Notes: a model not told the origin generated them from the sequence alone. Positions 32,490 to 41,286 are shown, counted from the first letter of the stretch. The stretch is 64,000 bases of DNA from Micromonospora endolithica (GCF_003626595.1 NZ_RBAK01000010.1:124001-188000), one strand, 5' to 3'. A program made the numbers and translations.

Positions 32490-33203
32490 TTAGGGGGTCG
32501 GCCGGTCGTACGAGGCGTGTGACCGGTAGGTGCCGATCTCCTCCGGCCGGACGAGGCCGTCCTCGATCGCGCGGGCGAGCAGCGCCGCCTTGGTCGCGGC
32601 CGGCCGCCCGGCCCGGGTGTACTTGATCCGGGCCCGGTCGACGTACTGCTTGACGGTGTGCTCGCTGATCCGCATCCGCCGGGCCACCGACGCCTTCGAC
32701 ATCGACTGGAACCACAGCAGCAGCGCCTCCCGCTCCTTGTCGGACAGCGCGGGCCGGTCCGGGCGGGGATCACCGACGATGGCACCGGCCAGGGCCGGCG
32801 GCACGTACGGGCGGTCGCTCGCGGCGGCCAGCACGGTCGCCACGCAGTGCTCGCGCCCCTCGTGCTTGGCGAGGAACGCGACCGCCCCGGCGTCCAGCGC
32901 GGCGAGCATCGTCGCCGGGTCGGTGTGCTCGGAGTAGACCACCACCCGTCGGCCGGTGGCGCTGAGTTCGGCCAGCTTGTCCAGCACCATCCGGCCGTGC
33001 AGGCGCAGGTCGAGCAGGACGACGTCGGCGTGCGGAGCGGACCGCAGCACCTCGTCCGGGTCGTCGCCGGTGGCCACCACGGTCAGCCGGGGCTCGACGG
33101 CGAGCCAGGCGCGCACCCCGTCGACGACCACCGGGTGGTCGTCGACGATCGCCACGCCGATCGGCCGTTCGTCGGTCACCGTCGCCACCGTGTCTGCGTC
33201 CAT
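32490..33203 (-). CDS. NarL/FixJ-family response regulator
   Basis: A 237-residue protein. The receiver domain is 'GVAIVDDHPVVVDGVRAWL' with acidic pocket DD, and the phospho-acceptor Asp is in 'ADVVLLDLRLHG'. Thr/Ser and Lys positions follow in 'VVYSEHTD' and 'AFLAKHEG'. The LuxR-type helix-turn-helix is 'LSDKEREALLLWFQSMSKASVARRMRISEHTVKQYVDRARIKY'. It is the last gene of a kinase-kinase-regulator operon and overlaps the second kinase by 28 bases. It probably acts with them in one phosphorelay or a hetero-kinase system. Confidence 0.88.
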   Translation of the reverse strand: MDADTVATVTDERPIGVAIVDDHPVVVDGVRAWLAVEPRLTVVATGDDPDEVLRSAPHADVVLLDLRLHGRMVLDKLAELSATGRRVVVYSEHTDPATMLAALDAGAVAFLAKHEGREHCVATVLAAASDRPYVPPALAGAIVGDPRPDRPALSDKEREALLLWFQSMSKASVARRMRISEHTVKQYVDRARIKYTRAGRPAATKAALLARAIEDGLVRPEEIGTYRSHASYDRPTP

Positions 33204-34384
33204 CGGATCTCCCCGTCCCGCTCCTGGAGGTGCTCCACCCGTGGGTCCCCGCCGTCGTCCGGCGACCCGTCGTCGGGCCCGTCGGGGTCGTCGCCGGTGT
33301 CCGGTACGACTAGGCTGACCACCACCTCGTCCGGGCCGGCCACGACGGTCAACCGGGCCCGGTCCCGGGCGTCGGCCAGGGTCGCGGTGAGCGGGTCGGC
33401 CAGCGCCCGCCGTACCGCCACCGGCAGCGGTGGGGGCGTGCCGATCGTCACCAGGTCGATCGGCACGCCCCGGCGCTCGGCGACGTCGGCGGCGGCCCGC
33501 AGCTCGTGCAGCAGCGGGTCGGGCACGTCGTCGGACTCGGCGATCAGGCGGCGCAGCCGGGCGGCGGCCAGCACGCACCGCCGGCGGACCGTGGGGTCGG
33601 CCGGATCGGCCCGCCCGTCGGCCAGCTCCGCGAGCACCTCGTCGGCGGTGTGGCTGACCCGGGCCAGCTGGGCGCGCCGCGCGTGCCGGGCCCGTTCGGC
33701 GGCGTCGCGCTCGGTGACCAGCGCGTTGGTGGCCGCCGCGGTGTCCGCCCGGCTCCGGGCCAGCGCGGCGATCGCGGCGCTGCCGGCGAAGACCGCCACC
33801 GGCAGGGACGAGGTGCCGTAGACGTACATCGTGTAGCGGGCCAGGTCGGCCGGCGTGGTCGCGCCGTGACCGAGCACCGCCAGCAGCGCGATCACCGAGT
33901 GCGCGGCGAGCAGCACCAGCAGGCCGGCGACCCGCCGCCCCCACAGCACCAGCACGAAGAACCAGCCGAGCGTGCCCCACACCCAGTTCGCCGCGGTGAA
34001 GAGCTGCCGCTCGCCGGCCGCCGCGAACACCAGCCCGTCGACCACCAGCAGCAGCACGGCCAGCGGCCAGGCGGGCAGCGGCCGGCCGCGCAGCAGCCGC
34101 ACCCCGGCGGTCACCCCGGTCGCCGCCACCAGCAGCCAGCAGACCAGCACGAGCGTCGGCGCGGTCAGGTCCGGCCAGGCCGCCAGCACCGCGGGCAGGC
34201 CGATCGCCGTGTGCCAGGCCAGCGCGATGACCACCGCGACGACCCGGGCGCCCCGGTCGGAGGCGCTGGCCACGGCCGCCGCGGCGTCCGCGTCGGCCGT
34301 GCCGCCGCCGGGCGTACGCGGTGGCGGCACCCGGGTCGGGCCGGTGGGCTGCCCGGCCGGCGCGCTCGTCGTCTCAGTCGACAC
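33176..34384 (-). CDS. Membrane histidine-kinase-like protein, degenerate ATPase
   Basis: A 402-residue protein with about five membrane helices (residues ~47-215), then a cytosolic helix 'VTERDAAERARHARRAQLARVSHTADEVLAELADG'. This occupies the place of the dimerisation/His domain and holds one His ('RVSHTAD'). The C-terminal domain resembles HATPase topology, but the usual N-box reads 'DPLTATLADARDRARLTVV' and no DxGxG loop remains ('VVPDTGDDPDGPDDG'). It probably cannot bind ATP itself and works as sensor partner of the intact kinase encoded just upstream, with which it overlaps by 11 bases. Confidence 0.7.
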   Translation of the reverse strand: MSTETTSAPAGQPTGPTRVPPPRTPGGGTADADAAAAVASASDRGARVVAVVIALAWHTAIGLPAVLAAWPDLTAPTLVLVCWLLVAATGVTAGVRLLRGRPLPAWPLAVLLLVVDGLVFAAAGERQLFTAANWVWGTLGWFFVLVLWGRRVAGLLVLLAAHSVIALLAVLGHGATTPADLARYTMYVYGTSSLPVAVFAGSAAIAALARSRADTAAATNALVTERDAAERARHARRAQLARVSHTADEVLAELADGRADPADPTVRRRCVLAAARLRRLIAESDDVPDPLLHELRAAADVAERRGVPIDLVTIGTPPPLPVAVRRALADPLTATLADARDRARLTVVAGPDEVVVSLVVPDTGDDPDGPDDGSPDDGGDPRVEHLQERDGEIRWTQTRWRR

Positions 34385-35549
34385 CGGGCCACTCCAGCCG
34401 GATCCGGGTGCCGCCGCCGGGGCGGGACGTCACGTGGGCCCGCCCGCCGACGCTCGCCATCCGGCCGCGTACCGACTCGCGCAGCCCGTACCGGTGGGCG
34501 GGGACGGCGGTCGGGTCGAAGCCGGGGCCGTCGTCGGCGACCTCGACCACGACGGTGCCGGCGACCCGGTCCAGGCGCAGCGAGGCGGTCGCGCCCGGCG
34601 CGTGCCGGGCCACGTTGGACAGCGCCGCGTGGGTGCTCTCCGCGATCGCCTCGGCCACCGGCGCCGGCACCGCGCACGACGTCAGCTCGGCGGTGACCGG
34701 CAGGTCGGGCAGCCGGACCAGGGCCGCCCGGATCCGCTCGTCCAGCGGCGTCGGCCGCTGGGGGAGGGACCGGGCCTCGGCCAGCGCGCCCAGCGTCCGC
34801 AGGTCGGCGGCGCACCGCTCGCGCAGCCCGGCCGACGGGCCGGCGACCGCGCCCAGCCCGACCATGGTCAGGGTGGCCAGGACGGTGTCGTGCAGGTCCC
34901 GGTTCTGCTGCCGTTCGACCTCGCGGGCGGTCCGCGCGGCCAGCGTCTCCCGGGCGAGTCGCTGCTGTGCCACGAACGCCCGGTCGGCCCGGCCGATCCG
35001 GCGGCGCATCACCCCGGTCATCAGCGCGGTGCAGGCGACCTGCACCAGCAGTGTCGCCGCGTGCGCGGTCGCCTCACCGGGCACCCCGGCGGTGTGCGTG
35101 CCCGCCGCGTACGCGCCGGTGACCAGCAGCCCGGCCGGCACCGACCAGCGCGCCGGAGCGGTGGCCTGCGTGTTGATCACCGTGGTGCTGGCCAGGACGG
35201 CGATCCAGCTGCCCTCGCCGGGCAACACCTCGGGCGCCACCAGCACCGGCACCGCCAGGCAGGTGGCGGTGGTCAGGACGACGTCCCCGACCACCAGCGG
35301 GCCGGAGATGCCGTGCCGGAGGGCGCGCGCCGCGTACCAGCACGCCCAGACGGTGAGCACCGCCACGGCCGGTACCAGCAGCGCGGTCGTCACCGGTGGC
35401 GTCCGCACCGACAGGGCTACCACCGCGGCGACCAGTCCACAGGAGAGCCGCAGCAGCGCGGGCAGGGTGGTGAAGATGAGGGTGAAGGCGCTGCCCGCCG
35501 GGTTGTCCAGCGCGGCGGGCAGCGGAGTGGGGGCAGGAACTGCCGGCAT
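34374..35549 (-). CDS. Sensor histidine kinase (HisKA_3 type)
   Basis: A 391-residue kinase. Membrane helices fill residues ~25-190. The His-box is 'NRDLHDTVLATLTMVG' (HisKA_3), the N-box 'ESTHAALSNVARHAPG', the G1 box 'VVEVADDGPGFDPT' and the G2 region 'YGLRESVRGRMASVGG'. All catalytic boxes are intact. It is the first gene of the three-gene operon with a degenerate kinase and a NarL-type regulator. The signal is unknown; the membrane region has no obvious extracellular sensor domain. Confidence 0.87.
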   Translation of the reverse strand: MPAVPAPTPLPAALDNPAGSAFTLIFTTLPALLRLSCGLVAAVVALSVRTPPVTTALLVPAVAVLTVWACWYAARALRHGISGPLVVGDVVLTTATCLAVPVLVAPEVLPGEGSWIAVLASTTVINTQATAPARWSVPAGLLVTGAYAAGTHTAGVPGEATAHAATLLVQVACTALMTGVMRRRIGRADRAFVAQQRLARETLAARTAREVERQQNRDLHDTVLATLTMVGLGAVAGPSAGLRERCAADLRTLGALAEARSLPQRPTPLDERIRAALVRLPDLPVTAELTSCAVPAPVAEAIAESTHAALSNVARHAPGATASLRLDRVAGTVVVEVADDGPGFDPTAVPAHRYGLRESVRGRMASVGGRAHVTSRPGGGTRIRLEWPGVD

Positions 35550-35702
35550 CGGAAAGAGACGTCCTTAGGGCGACACGACCCGATCCGGGTCCGCATGGCG
35601 GATCGACGTCGGAGAATAACACGTCCGGTACCGGAAGATCACGCACGGTGCGCACGCTGTCGCCGATCCGTCAGCCGTGGACCGGTGCGCGACGATGGGG
35701 TC

Positions 35703-36454
35703 ATGCTGACCTCTCCGCGCGCGCTCCTGCTCGACTTCGGCGGTGTCCTCGCCGACGCCCCTACCCCCTCGGCCGCGCCGCCGCCGCTGGTGGAACACCT
35801 GTCCCGGCTGGTGGGCGACGCGGTGCCGGTGGACCGGATCGTCGGGGACCTGCCGAGGGCGCCCGCGCGTACGGCCTGTGGCGCGACGACGTCGGGCGGA
35901 CCGCCGACCCGGTCGAGCTGGGTCACGCCCGGGTGTGGGCCGACTTCGTGACCGGGTCCTGGCCGCCGGCGGCGCGGGCCGCCGTCGAGCGGGAGGCGAC
36001 CCCGCTGGCGTACGCGTGGACGTGGCGCCCGGAGTGGACGGTGCGGCCCGGCGTACCGGCGGCGTTGCGGGCGGCGGCCGACGCCGGCCTGCCGATGGCG
36101 GTGGCCAGCAACACGTTCTGCGGGGCCGCGCACCGCGACTTCCTCGCCGCCGCCGGCCTCGGTGAGTTGTTCGCCGCGCAGATCTACAGCGACGAGGCCG
36201 GGGTGCGCAAGCCGAACCCGGAGCTGTTGCTGCGCGCCGCGCGGTCGGTCGACGTGCCGGTCGGACAGTGCTGGTTCGTCGGGGACAGCGTGCACCGGGA
36301 CGTGGCCTGCGCCCGGCGGGCCGGTGCCGGCGGGATGGTGCTGATGCGGTCGCCCCGTACCGACCGGGAACCCGCCCACCCGGAGCTGGCCCCCGACGTC
36401 GTCGTCGAGGACGGTCACGGGCTGCTCGTGCTGCTGCGTCAGGCCGGGATCTGA
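35703..36454 (+). pseudogene. HAD-family hydrolase gene with a frameshift
   Basis: The ATG at 35703 begins 'MLTSPRALLLDFGGVLAD', HAD motif I. This frame continues to about 35851-35860 and then loses similarity. From there the frame one base earlier gives 'AEGARAYGLWRDDVG' and the rest of the protein: motif II 'GLPMAVASNTF', motif III Lys in 'AGVRKPNPELLL' and motif IV 'CWFVGDSVHRDVACAR'. All four motifs are present, but across two frames. One base lost, or two gained, near the CCGAGGGCGCC stretch explains it: either a true mutation or a sequencing error. The intact protein would be about 250 residues. Confidence 0.75.
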
Positions 36455-37722
36455 ACCTCCGCCGCGTCGTCCATCGTGGCGATCCGCCGCACCGGGGAGG
36501 CGACCAGCCACAGCGCGGCCAGCGCCCCGCCCAGTCCGGCGACGACCAGCGTGGGCCGCAGGCCGAGGACCGTGCCGAGCGCGCCGCCGACCAGCGCGCC
36601 GACCGGGCGTACGCCGTAGTTGAGCGCGCTGTACGCCCCCGCCCGCCGCCCGCGCGCGTGGTCCGGGGTGATCCGGGCCAGGAGCGCGTTGAGGTTGACG
36701 TCCATCAGCATCACGCCGACGCCACTGAGGACCGTGACGCCGGCGAGCAGCGCGACCTTGGCCCAGGTGGGACCGGTGGCCAGCGCCGCCAGGGCGGTCG
36801 GCGCCGGGAACAGGACGGCGCCCACGATCGCGGTACGACCCAGGCCGAGCACCCGGGACACCCGGGGTGCCAGCGCCGCGCCACCCAGCGCGCCGACGGC
36901 GCCGATGCCGAGGGCCAGACCGATCGCCCCCGGTGACAGGTCCAGGTCCCGGCTGGCGTAGAGGACCAGCAGCGCGCTGGCCATCATGGTGAAGAAGTTG
37001 ACGGTGCCGGTGCAGCCCAGGCAGGCGCGCAGCACCGGGTGCCGCAGCACCATCCGCAGGCCGTCGCGGACCAGGGCGAGGGTGGACGCCCGGCTCGGCG
37101 GCGGCGGTGCCTCGGTGACCCGGATCCGGCCGACGAGCAGCGCGGACACCAGGAACGACACCGCGTCGAGCAGGATCGCCACCGGTGCGGTCAGCGCCTG
37201 CACGAGGGTGCCGCCGACGGCCGGCCCGGCGACCGACGAGCCGGCCCGGCTGATGCTGAGCCGGCTGGTCGCCTCCAGGTACGCCGAGGGTGGCACGAGC
37301 GCCACGAAGAACGCCTGGTGCGCCATGCCGGCCAGCACCGCGCCGGCACCGGTGAGCAGCGCGACCAGGTAGAGCTGGGTCAGGGTGACCGCGTCCAGCA
37401 GGTACGCCACCGGAAGGCTGAGCAGCACCGCCGCCCGCGCCAGGTCGGCGACGACGAGCAGCCGGCGCTTGTGGGTACGCCGGTCCACCCACGCCCCGAC
37501 CACCATGCCGAGCAGGTACGGCGTCCAGATCAGCGCGTTCAGCACGCTCATCTGACCGGGCGTCGCGGCCAGCAGGGTGACCGCGATCAGCGGCAGGGCC
37601 AGCTCGGTCACCCGGTCCCCGACCTGGGTGACCGTCTCGGCGAGCCAGAACCGCCGGAACCGCCGGTTCCCCCGCAGCCCGCCGGCCGGCGCGGTGGTGG
37701 GCTGCGCGGTCGCGGCGGTCAT
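36439..37722 (-). CDS. MFS transporter
   Basis: A 427-residue protein with about 12 hydrophobic segments. The N-terminal 'FRRFWLAETVTQVGDRVTELALPLIAV' and loop 2-3 motif 'GAWVDRRTHKRRLLV' are typical of the DHA-like drug-export subgroup related to MFS_3 enterobactin exporters. A 'TPDHARGRRAGAY' loop occurs in the second half. Its start overlaps the ArsR-type gene (ATGA), so the regulator probably controls its expression, in the manner of regulator-exporter pairs. Its stop overlaps the HAD frame by 16 bases on the opposite strand. Confidence 0.85.
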   Translation of the reverse strand: MTAATAQPTTAPAGGLRGNRRFRRFWLAETVTQVGDRVTELALPLIAVTLLAATPGQMSVLNALIWTPYLLGMVVGAWVDRRTHKRRLLVVADLARAAVLLSLPVAYLLDAVTLTQLYLVALLTGAGAVLAGMAHQAFFVALVPPSAYLEATSRLSISRAGSSVAGPAVGGTLVQALTAPVAILLDAVSFLVSALLVGRIRVTEAPPPPSRASTLALVRDGLRMVLRHPVLRACLGCTGTVNFFTMMASALLVLYASRDLDLSPGAIGLALGIGAVGALGGAALAPRVSRVLGLGRTAIVGAVLFPAPTALAALATGPTWAKVALLAGVTVLSGVGVMLMDVNLNALLARITPDHARGRRAGAYSALNYGVRPVGALVGGALGTVLGLRPTLVVAGLGGALAALWLVASPVRRIATMDDAAEVQIPA

Positions 37723-38360
37723 CGCGGGCTGCCCTCGGTGCGTCCGTCGGCGGTGCCAGCCTCGTCGTCGGCGGTGCCGGTCTCGTCGTCGGCCTCCGGC
37801 ATGGAGTAGCGGAGGATCCGGACGCCACGGGCGCCGGCCGGCGCGTCGGACTCGGGTCGCCGGACGTACCGGGCGAGGACCTCCTCGATCGCGTCCTCGA
37901 TCTCGTGCAGCTCCTCGGCGGTCACCCGGATCCGGGTGTTCGCCGTCCGCGCCACCCGCCGCCACCGGGTGTCCAGCCGAGGCTCCTCGTCGGTCAGCCA
38001 CCGCAGCGGCAGCTCGGCGTAGCGGGCGACGATCTCCCCGCCCAACTGCCGCGCGGCGGCCTGTCCCTCGGGGTCGTCCGGCAGGTTGAAGCGAAACCCC
38101 CGGGCCGCCGCCTGCCACCAGCGCTCCCGCTTGCTGGTGGCCCCGTCCCAGTCCTTGACCAGGCCGAACGACGCCAGGTGGCGCAGGTGCCAGCTCACCA
38201 CCGAGGGGGTGGCCCCGACGTGCGGCGAGAGCTGGGTCGCGGTGGCCGGTCCGTGCCGCTGGAGGTGCTCCAGGGCGGCCAGCCGGACCGGATGCGCCAG
38301 GGCGCGCAACGCCTGCGGGTCGGTGATCTCGAAGTCCCCGTACCGGTTAGTGAGAGACAT
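37719..38360 (-). CDS. ArsR-family transcriptional regulator
   Basis: A 213-residue protein. The winged helix-turn-helix occupies residues ~14-90: 'DPQALRALAHPVRLAALEHLQRHGPATATQLSPHVGATPSVVSWHLRHLASFGLV', with the wing in 'TSKRERWWQAA'. The C-terminal half is helical and may bind a ligand. ATG 38360 lies 6 bases after a TACTTT -10, so the message is leaderless. It is coupled to the MFS gene. It probably represses the pair through the TTTCGAAA site at its own promoter. Confidence 0.82.
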   Translation of the reverse strand: MSLTNRYGDFEITDPQALRALAHPVRLAALEHLQRHGPATATQLSPHVGATPSVVSWHLRHLASFGLVKDWDGATSKRERWWQAAARGFRFNLPDDPEGQAAARQLGGEIVARYAELPLRWLTDEEPRLDTRWRRVARTANTRIRVTAEELHEIEDAIEEVLARYVRRPESDAPAGARGVRILRYSMPEADDETGTADDEAGTADGRTEGSPR

Positions 38361-38361
38361 G

Positions 38362-38395
38362 TTTCGAAAGTACCCTCTCAGATGTCGCCTGTCAC
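38362..38395 (-). promoter_or_regulatory. Promoter and TTTCGAAA operator of the ArsR-MFS operon
   Basis: On the minus strand GTGACA (38395-38390), 17 bases, then TACTTT (38372-38367), with the ATG 6 bases further. The perfect 8-bp palindrome TTTCGAAA (38362-38369) overlaps the -10 and the start site, as expected for an autorepressor. Confidence 0.65.
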
Positions 38396-38535
38396 CCCGG
38401 TCGCTCCGCGACGCCCGTCGAGGGTGACGGCTCAGCGGTACGGCGTCCGGCGTGTCGAGTGGCCACAGCGTCACCGATCGGGCGGGTGCGGGTTTCTCGG
38501 TTGTGCGGGTGAGCGCGTGGCGGTTGTCTGGGGGC

Positions 38536-39306
38536 ATGTGGAATCAGCCTGGCCGGGTCGACTCCTACTTCGTGTGCGGCACACCGCGAACCGGAAGTTC
38601 GCTGCTGCTCGGACTGCTGGAGTCGACCGGGGTGGCCGGGCATCCGCAGGCGTACTTCCGCTCGCCCGACGAGTCGCTCTGGGCGGACCGCTGGCGACTG
38701 CCCCGCACCCCCGACGGCGGCTTCTCCTACGCCGACTTCGTCCGGGCGGCCCTGGCCACCGGTCGTACGCCCAACGGGGTGTTCGGCGCGAAGCTGATGT
38801 GGGGGACGCTGGACGAGCTGGTGGCGAAGCTCGCCCCGGTTTACCCGGGCCTGCGCGGCGACGACGTCGGGTTGCTGGAGCGGACGTTCGGGCACAGCCG
38901 CTTCGTCTTCCTGCGCCGGGACGACGTCCTGGCGCAGGCGGTGTCCTGGCTGCGGGCCGAGCAGACCGGCCGGTGGTTCGTCGGCGGCAACGGCGAGATC
39001 AGCGGCGACGCCGTTGGTGGGAACGAGCCCCACTTCGACCTCGACGGCATCCGCGGCTTCGTCGCGACGATCCGGGAGCACAACGCCGCCTGGGAGGCGT
39101 GGTTCGCCGCGTGCGGGATCCGCCCGCACCGGGTGCGCTACGAGGATCTGGACCGCGACATGACCCAGACCGTGCGCGACATCCTGGGCCACCTCGGACT
39201 CGACGTGCCGGCGGGCGGCGTCCCGGTCGTCGCCCGGCACCGGCGGCAGGCCGACGACCTCAACGCGCGGTGGATCGCCCGCTACCGGGCCGGCTGCGAC
39301 ACGTGA
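38536..39306 (+). CDS. Stf0-family sulfotransferase
   Basis: A 256-residue protein. The 5'-phosphosulfate loop 'YFVCGTPRTGSSLLLGLL' (residues ~11-28) matches Stf0, the trehalose-2-sulfotransferase family, as do 'AYFRSPDESLW', 'NGVFGAKLMWGTL', 'FVFLRRDDVLAQAVSWLRAEQTGRW' and 'VRYEDLDRD'. It transfers sulfate from PAPS to a sugar hydroxyl, plausibly trehalose or a glycolipid. The ATG at 38536 has GGGGG upstream. It is monocistronic, with no PAPS synthesis genes nearby. Confidence 0.87.
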   Translation: MWNQPGRVDSYFVCGTPRTGSSLLLGLLESTGVAGHPQAYFRSPDESLWADRWRLPRTPDGGFSYADFVRAALATGRTPNGVFGAKLMWGTLDELVAKLAPVYPGLRGDDVGLLERTFGHSRFVFLRRDDVLAQAVSWLRAEQTGRWFVGGNGEISGDAVGGNEPHFDLDGIRGFVATIREHNAAWEAWFAACGIRPHRVRYEDLDRDMTQTVRDILGHLGLDVPAGGVPVVARHRRQADDLNARWIARYRAGCDT

Positions 39307-39319
39307 CCGGACGCGGCGG

Positions 39320-39814
39320 TCATCCGGACCTCCGGCGACGCCGCACCGCCACGGCCACCGCTCCGGCGGCGACGACGGTCAGCAGCGCGCCGACCGGGAT
39401 CCACCAGCGCGTCGGCGACGACACGGGAGCGGTCGCGGCGGCACCCGTGGGGTCCGCCGTCAGGGCCCGGATCCCGGCGCACAGGCCGGTCGCGCCGTCG
39501 GAGGAGTGCACCCGGTACCGGGCGCCGGTGCGGAAGGCGTACCCGCAGGTGTCCTCGTCGGGGCGCACGGCCAGCCGGAGCGTCGCCCCCGATCCGGGGT
39601 CGCCCTTCTCGACCGACTCCACCGCGAGCCGGACCGCCCGGTCCGTCACACCGGTGACCGTGCCGACGACGATGAGGTCGGCCCGCTCGTCCTCCTGAGC
39701 CGGCGTCAGGGCCACGCACGAGCAGGCCCACGCGGGCCGCGCGGGCGAGGCGAACACCACCAGGCCGAGACCCAGCGCGGCCAGGACGGCCAGGACGGCA
39801 GCGCGCAGCTTCAT
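39320..39814 (-). CDS. Surface protein with N-terminal CSC motif and C-terminal anchor
   Basis: A 164-residue protein. The signal peptide ends near 'ARPAWA', placing 'CSCVALTPAQEDERADLIVVGTV' at the mature N-terminus. A Cys-x-Cys at the very start, followed by 'ADLIVVGTV' and later Cys residues ('DTCGYAF', 'GLCAG'), resembles the NTR/TIMP-like arrangement (pattern similarity only). A C-terminal helix 'WWIPVGALLTVVAAGAVAVAV' and 'RRRRRSG' anchor it in the membrane. Function unknown. Confidence 0.65.
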   Translation of the reverse strand: MKLRAAVLAVLAALGLGLVVFASPARPAWACSCVALTPAQEDERADLIVVGTVTGVTDRAVRLAVESVEKGDPGSGATLRLAVRPDEDTCGYAFRTGARYRVHSSDGATGLCAGIRALTADPTGAAATAPVSSPTRWWIPVGALLTVVAAGAVAVAVRRRRRSG

Positions 39815-39855
39815 GCCCACATCGACGTACGCGCCGATCCCGCGGTTCCCTACCG

Positions 39856-40215
39856 TCATGGTGCCGACGGGGCGTGGAACCACTCCCGGGACGACGCCGG
39901 CACCAGCAACAGTCCCACGAAGACCGCCGAGACGACGAACTGGAACAGCCCCGACGCGTCGACGCCGAAGTGCGGCACGACGGCGTAGACGGCGCTGGCG
40001 GTCGCGGAGACGCTTGCCCAGAAGCGAGCCCGGCCACTGCCCCGCCACAGGCCGTAGGCCAGGCCGAGCACCAGGAGCGCCGTCATCGAGCCGATGATCC
40101 TGGACGAACCGCTCGACGCCATCGCGCTGACCAGGACCGCGACCGCCACGAGCGCAGTGGTCAGGGCGACGGCCACGATCGGCAACGGCGGACGTCGGCG
40201 GGGCTGCTCGATCAT
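39856..40215 (-). CDS. Small four-helix membrane protein
   Basis: A 119-residue protein: Pro/Arg-rich cytosolic start 'MIEQPRRRPPLP', then helices at about 12-32, 39-56, 65-82 and 88-105. No family recognised. GTG 40221 is an alternative start two codons upstream. It is the last chromosomal-type gene before the element-associated region. Confidence 0.55.
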   Translation of the reverse strand: MIEQPRRRPPLPIVAVALTTALVAVAVLVSAMASSGSSRIIGSMTALLVLGLAYGLWRGSGRARFWASVSATASAVYAVVPHFGVDASGLFQFVVSAVFVGLLLVPASSREWFHAPSAP

Positions 40216-40515
40216 CGCCACATGGTAGGGGCCGGCGCTGCCCTTTGGGGGAGGGCGACAGTGGGGGATTGCCCTCGGGTCACCTGCCGATGCAGTAGAC
40301 CCAGTAGCGCTGTCCACACTGCCTGGTGTGAACCCCGAGGTATCGGGTCGTCTGCCTGATGGTGGGCGGCCCGTCCGCTGCCCGGCTACTCCTTGCCGGC
40401 CACGTACACGCCTCGCCCCGGCTGCCCCACGACCAGGTCACGATCGTGCCCCGTCAGGGCGGCGTGGATCCCGTCGCCCTGACGGTCCACCGTGGCCTGA
40501 CCGCCGGGAGCGCTC
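40216..40515 (+). other. Intergenic region, 300 bases, no clear gene
   Basis: An open frame at 40328-40519 ends in ATGA overlap with the next small gene but has a composition unlike a real protein. It may be the eroded end of a gene belonging to the small-gene cluster that follows. GGGAG at 40506-40510 is the ribosome site for the 40516 gene. Confidence 0.4.
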
Positions 40516-40698
40516 ATGAACCGGATCCGCTATGACGACTACCTAATAGCCACCGCGCTGACGCTGGCCCGCCGGCACCGACCGGTCTGGAGTTGGAAGC
40601 GCTGGCGCAGGGTTTGCCGCTGCGGCGGGGAAATGCCCTGCCGAGCCCGCCACCGTATTCCGATCAACCGTGGGCACTGGCCCGGCGGTGAGTCGTGA
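40516..40698 (+). CDS. Small element-associated protein, Arg/Trp-rich
   Basis: A 60-residue basic protein ('RYDDYLIATALTLARRHRPVWSW', 'RRVCRCGGEMPCRARHRIPIN') with three Cys and nearby His that could form a small zinc site. GGGAG precedes the ATG. GTGA overlap with the next gene makes a tight cluster of three. I associate this kind of small gene with actinomycete mobile elements, but no function is known. Confidence 0.6.
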   Translation: MNRIRYDDYLIATALTLARRHRPVWSWKRWRRVCRCGGEMPCRARHRIPINRGHWPGGES

Positions 40699-40862
40699 TC
40701 AAGGTCTGCCAAGCGCCGTTCCTGGTCGAGGTGGCCTGGTTCGCGATCGGTGACCACCACGTGAAACCCTGCCACCGCTGTCCCCCGGACGGCTGGTGCC
40801 CGCGCTACGCGGCAGCGCATGCCCGGCTGCTGGCTTGGCGGCTGGCCGGCGATCCCCGATGA
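40695..40862 (+). CDS. Small element-associated protein with CxxC
   Basis: A 55-residue protein ('MIKVCQAPFLVEVAWFAIGD', 'HHVKPCHRCPPDGWCPRYAAAHARLL'). Two His and four Cys around 'CHRC' and 'WCP' suggest a single zinc-binding knuckle. GTG start overlaps the previous stop, and its own stop overlaps the next ATG, so all three are one transcription unit. Too short for confident assignment. Confidence 0.6.
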   Translation: MIKVCQAPFLVEVAWFAIGDHHVKPCHRCPPDGWCPRYAAAHARLLAWRLAGDPR

Positions 40863-41213
40863 GCACGCAGCTACCGAAGGCCGGCGACCTGGTGCACGTG
40901 ACCCGCGCGGCCAGCGTGCAGTTCATCAAGCCGATCATGTGCCGAGTCATCCGGGTGCTCGACTGGGGTTACCTACGACCGGTGGTGCCGGCTCGATGTG
41001 TACCAACTGGATGCCAAGGGTGACGCGGTCACCCGCCGGTCGATCTTCGTGCAGCCGGCTGGGCTACAGATACAGCGTCCCGCGCCCACGCCCCGCAGGC
41101 CGACGCGGTCGGCTGCCATCCCGAACGTGCGTCAAGATCGCCGCCCCGCCGGGGTGCCGGCCACCCCGCAGCGCCCTGCGACGCAGGCTCGGCGTCCGGC
41201 TGACCACGGGTGA
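40859..41213 (+). pseudogene. Frameshifted small element-associated gene
   Basis: It begins 'MSTQLPKAGDLVHVTRAASV' in one frame and continues as 'YDRWCRLDVYQLDAKGDAVTRRSIFVQPAGLQI' in the next. The switch falls at the GGGG run near 40966-40970: removing one G joins 'RVLDW' to 'TYDRW' without a stop. A single-base homopolymer insertion is therefore the likely lesion. The first frame alone gives a 54-residue product. The intact form would be about 115 residues, a soluble small-domain protein. Confidence 0.65.
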
Positions 41214-41286
41214 GGTGGTGGGGGAGGTGGGTCCGATGCTGGTCGAAGATCAGAGGCTAGGGGTGTTTCTCCTGCCAGATATAGGC

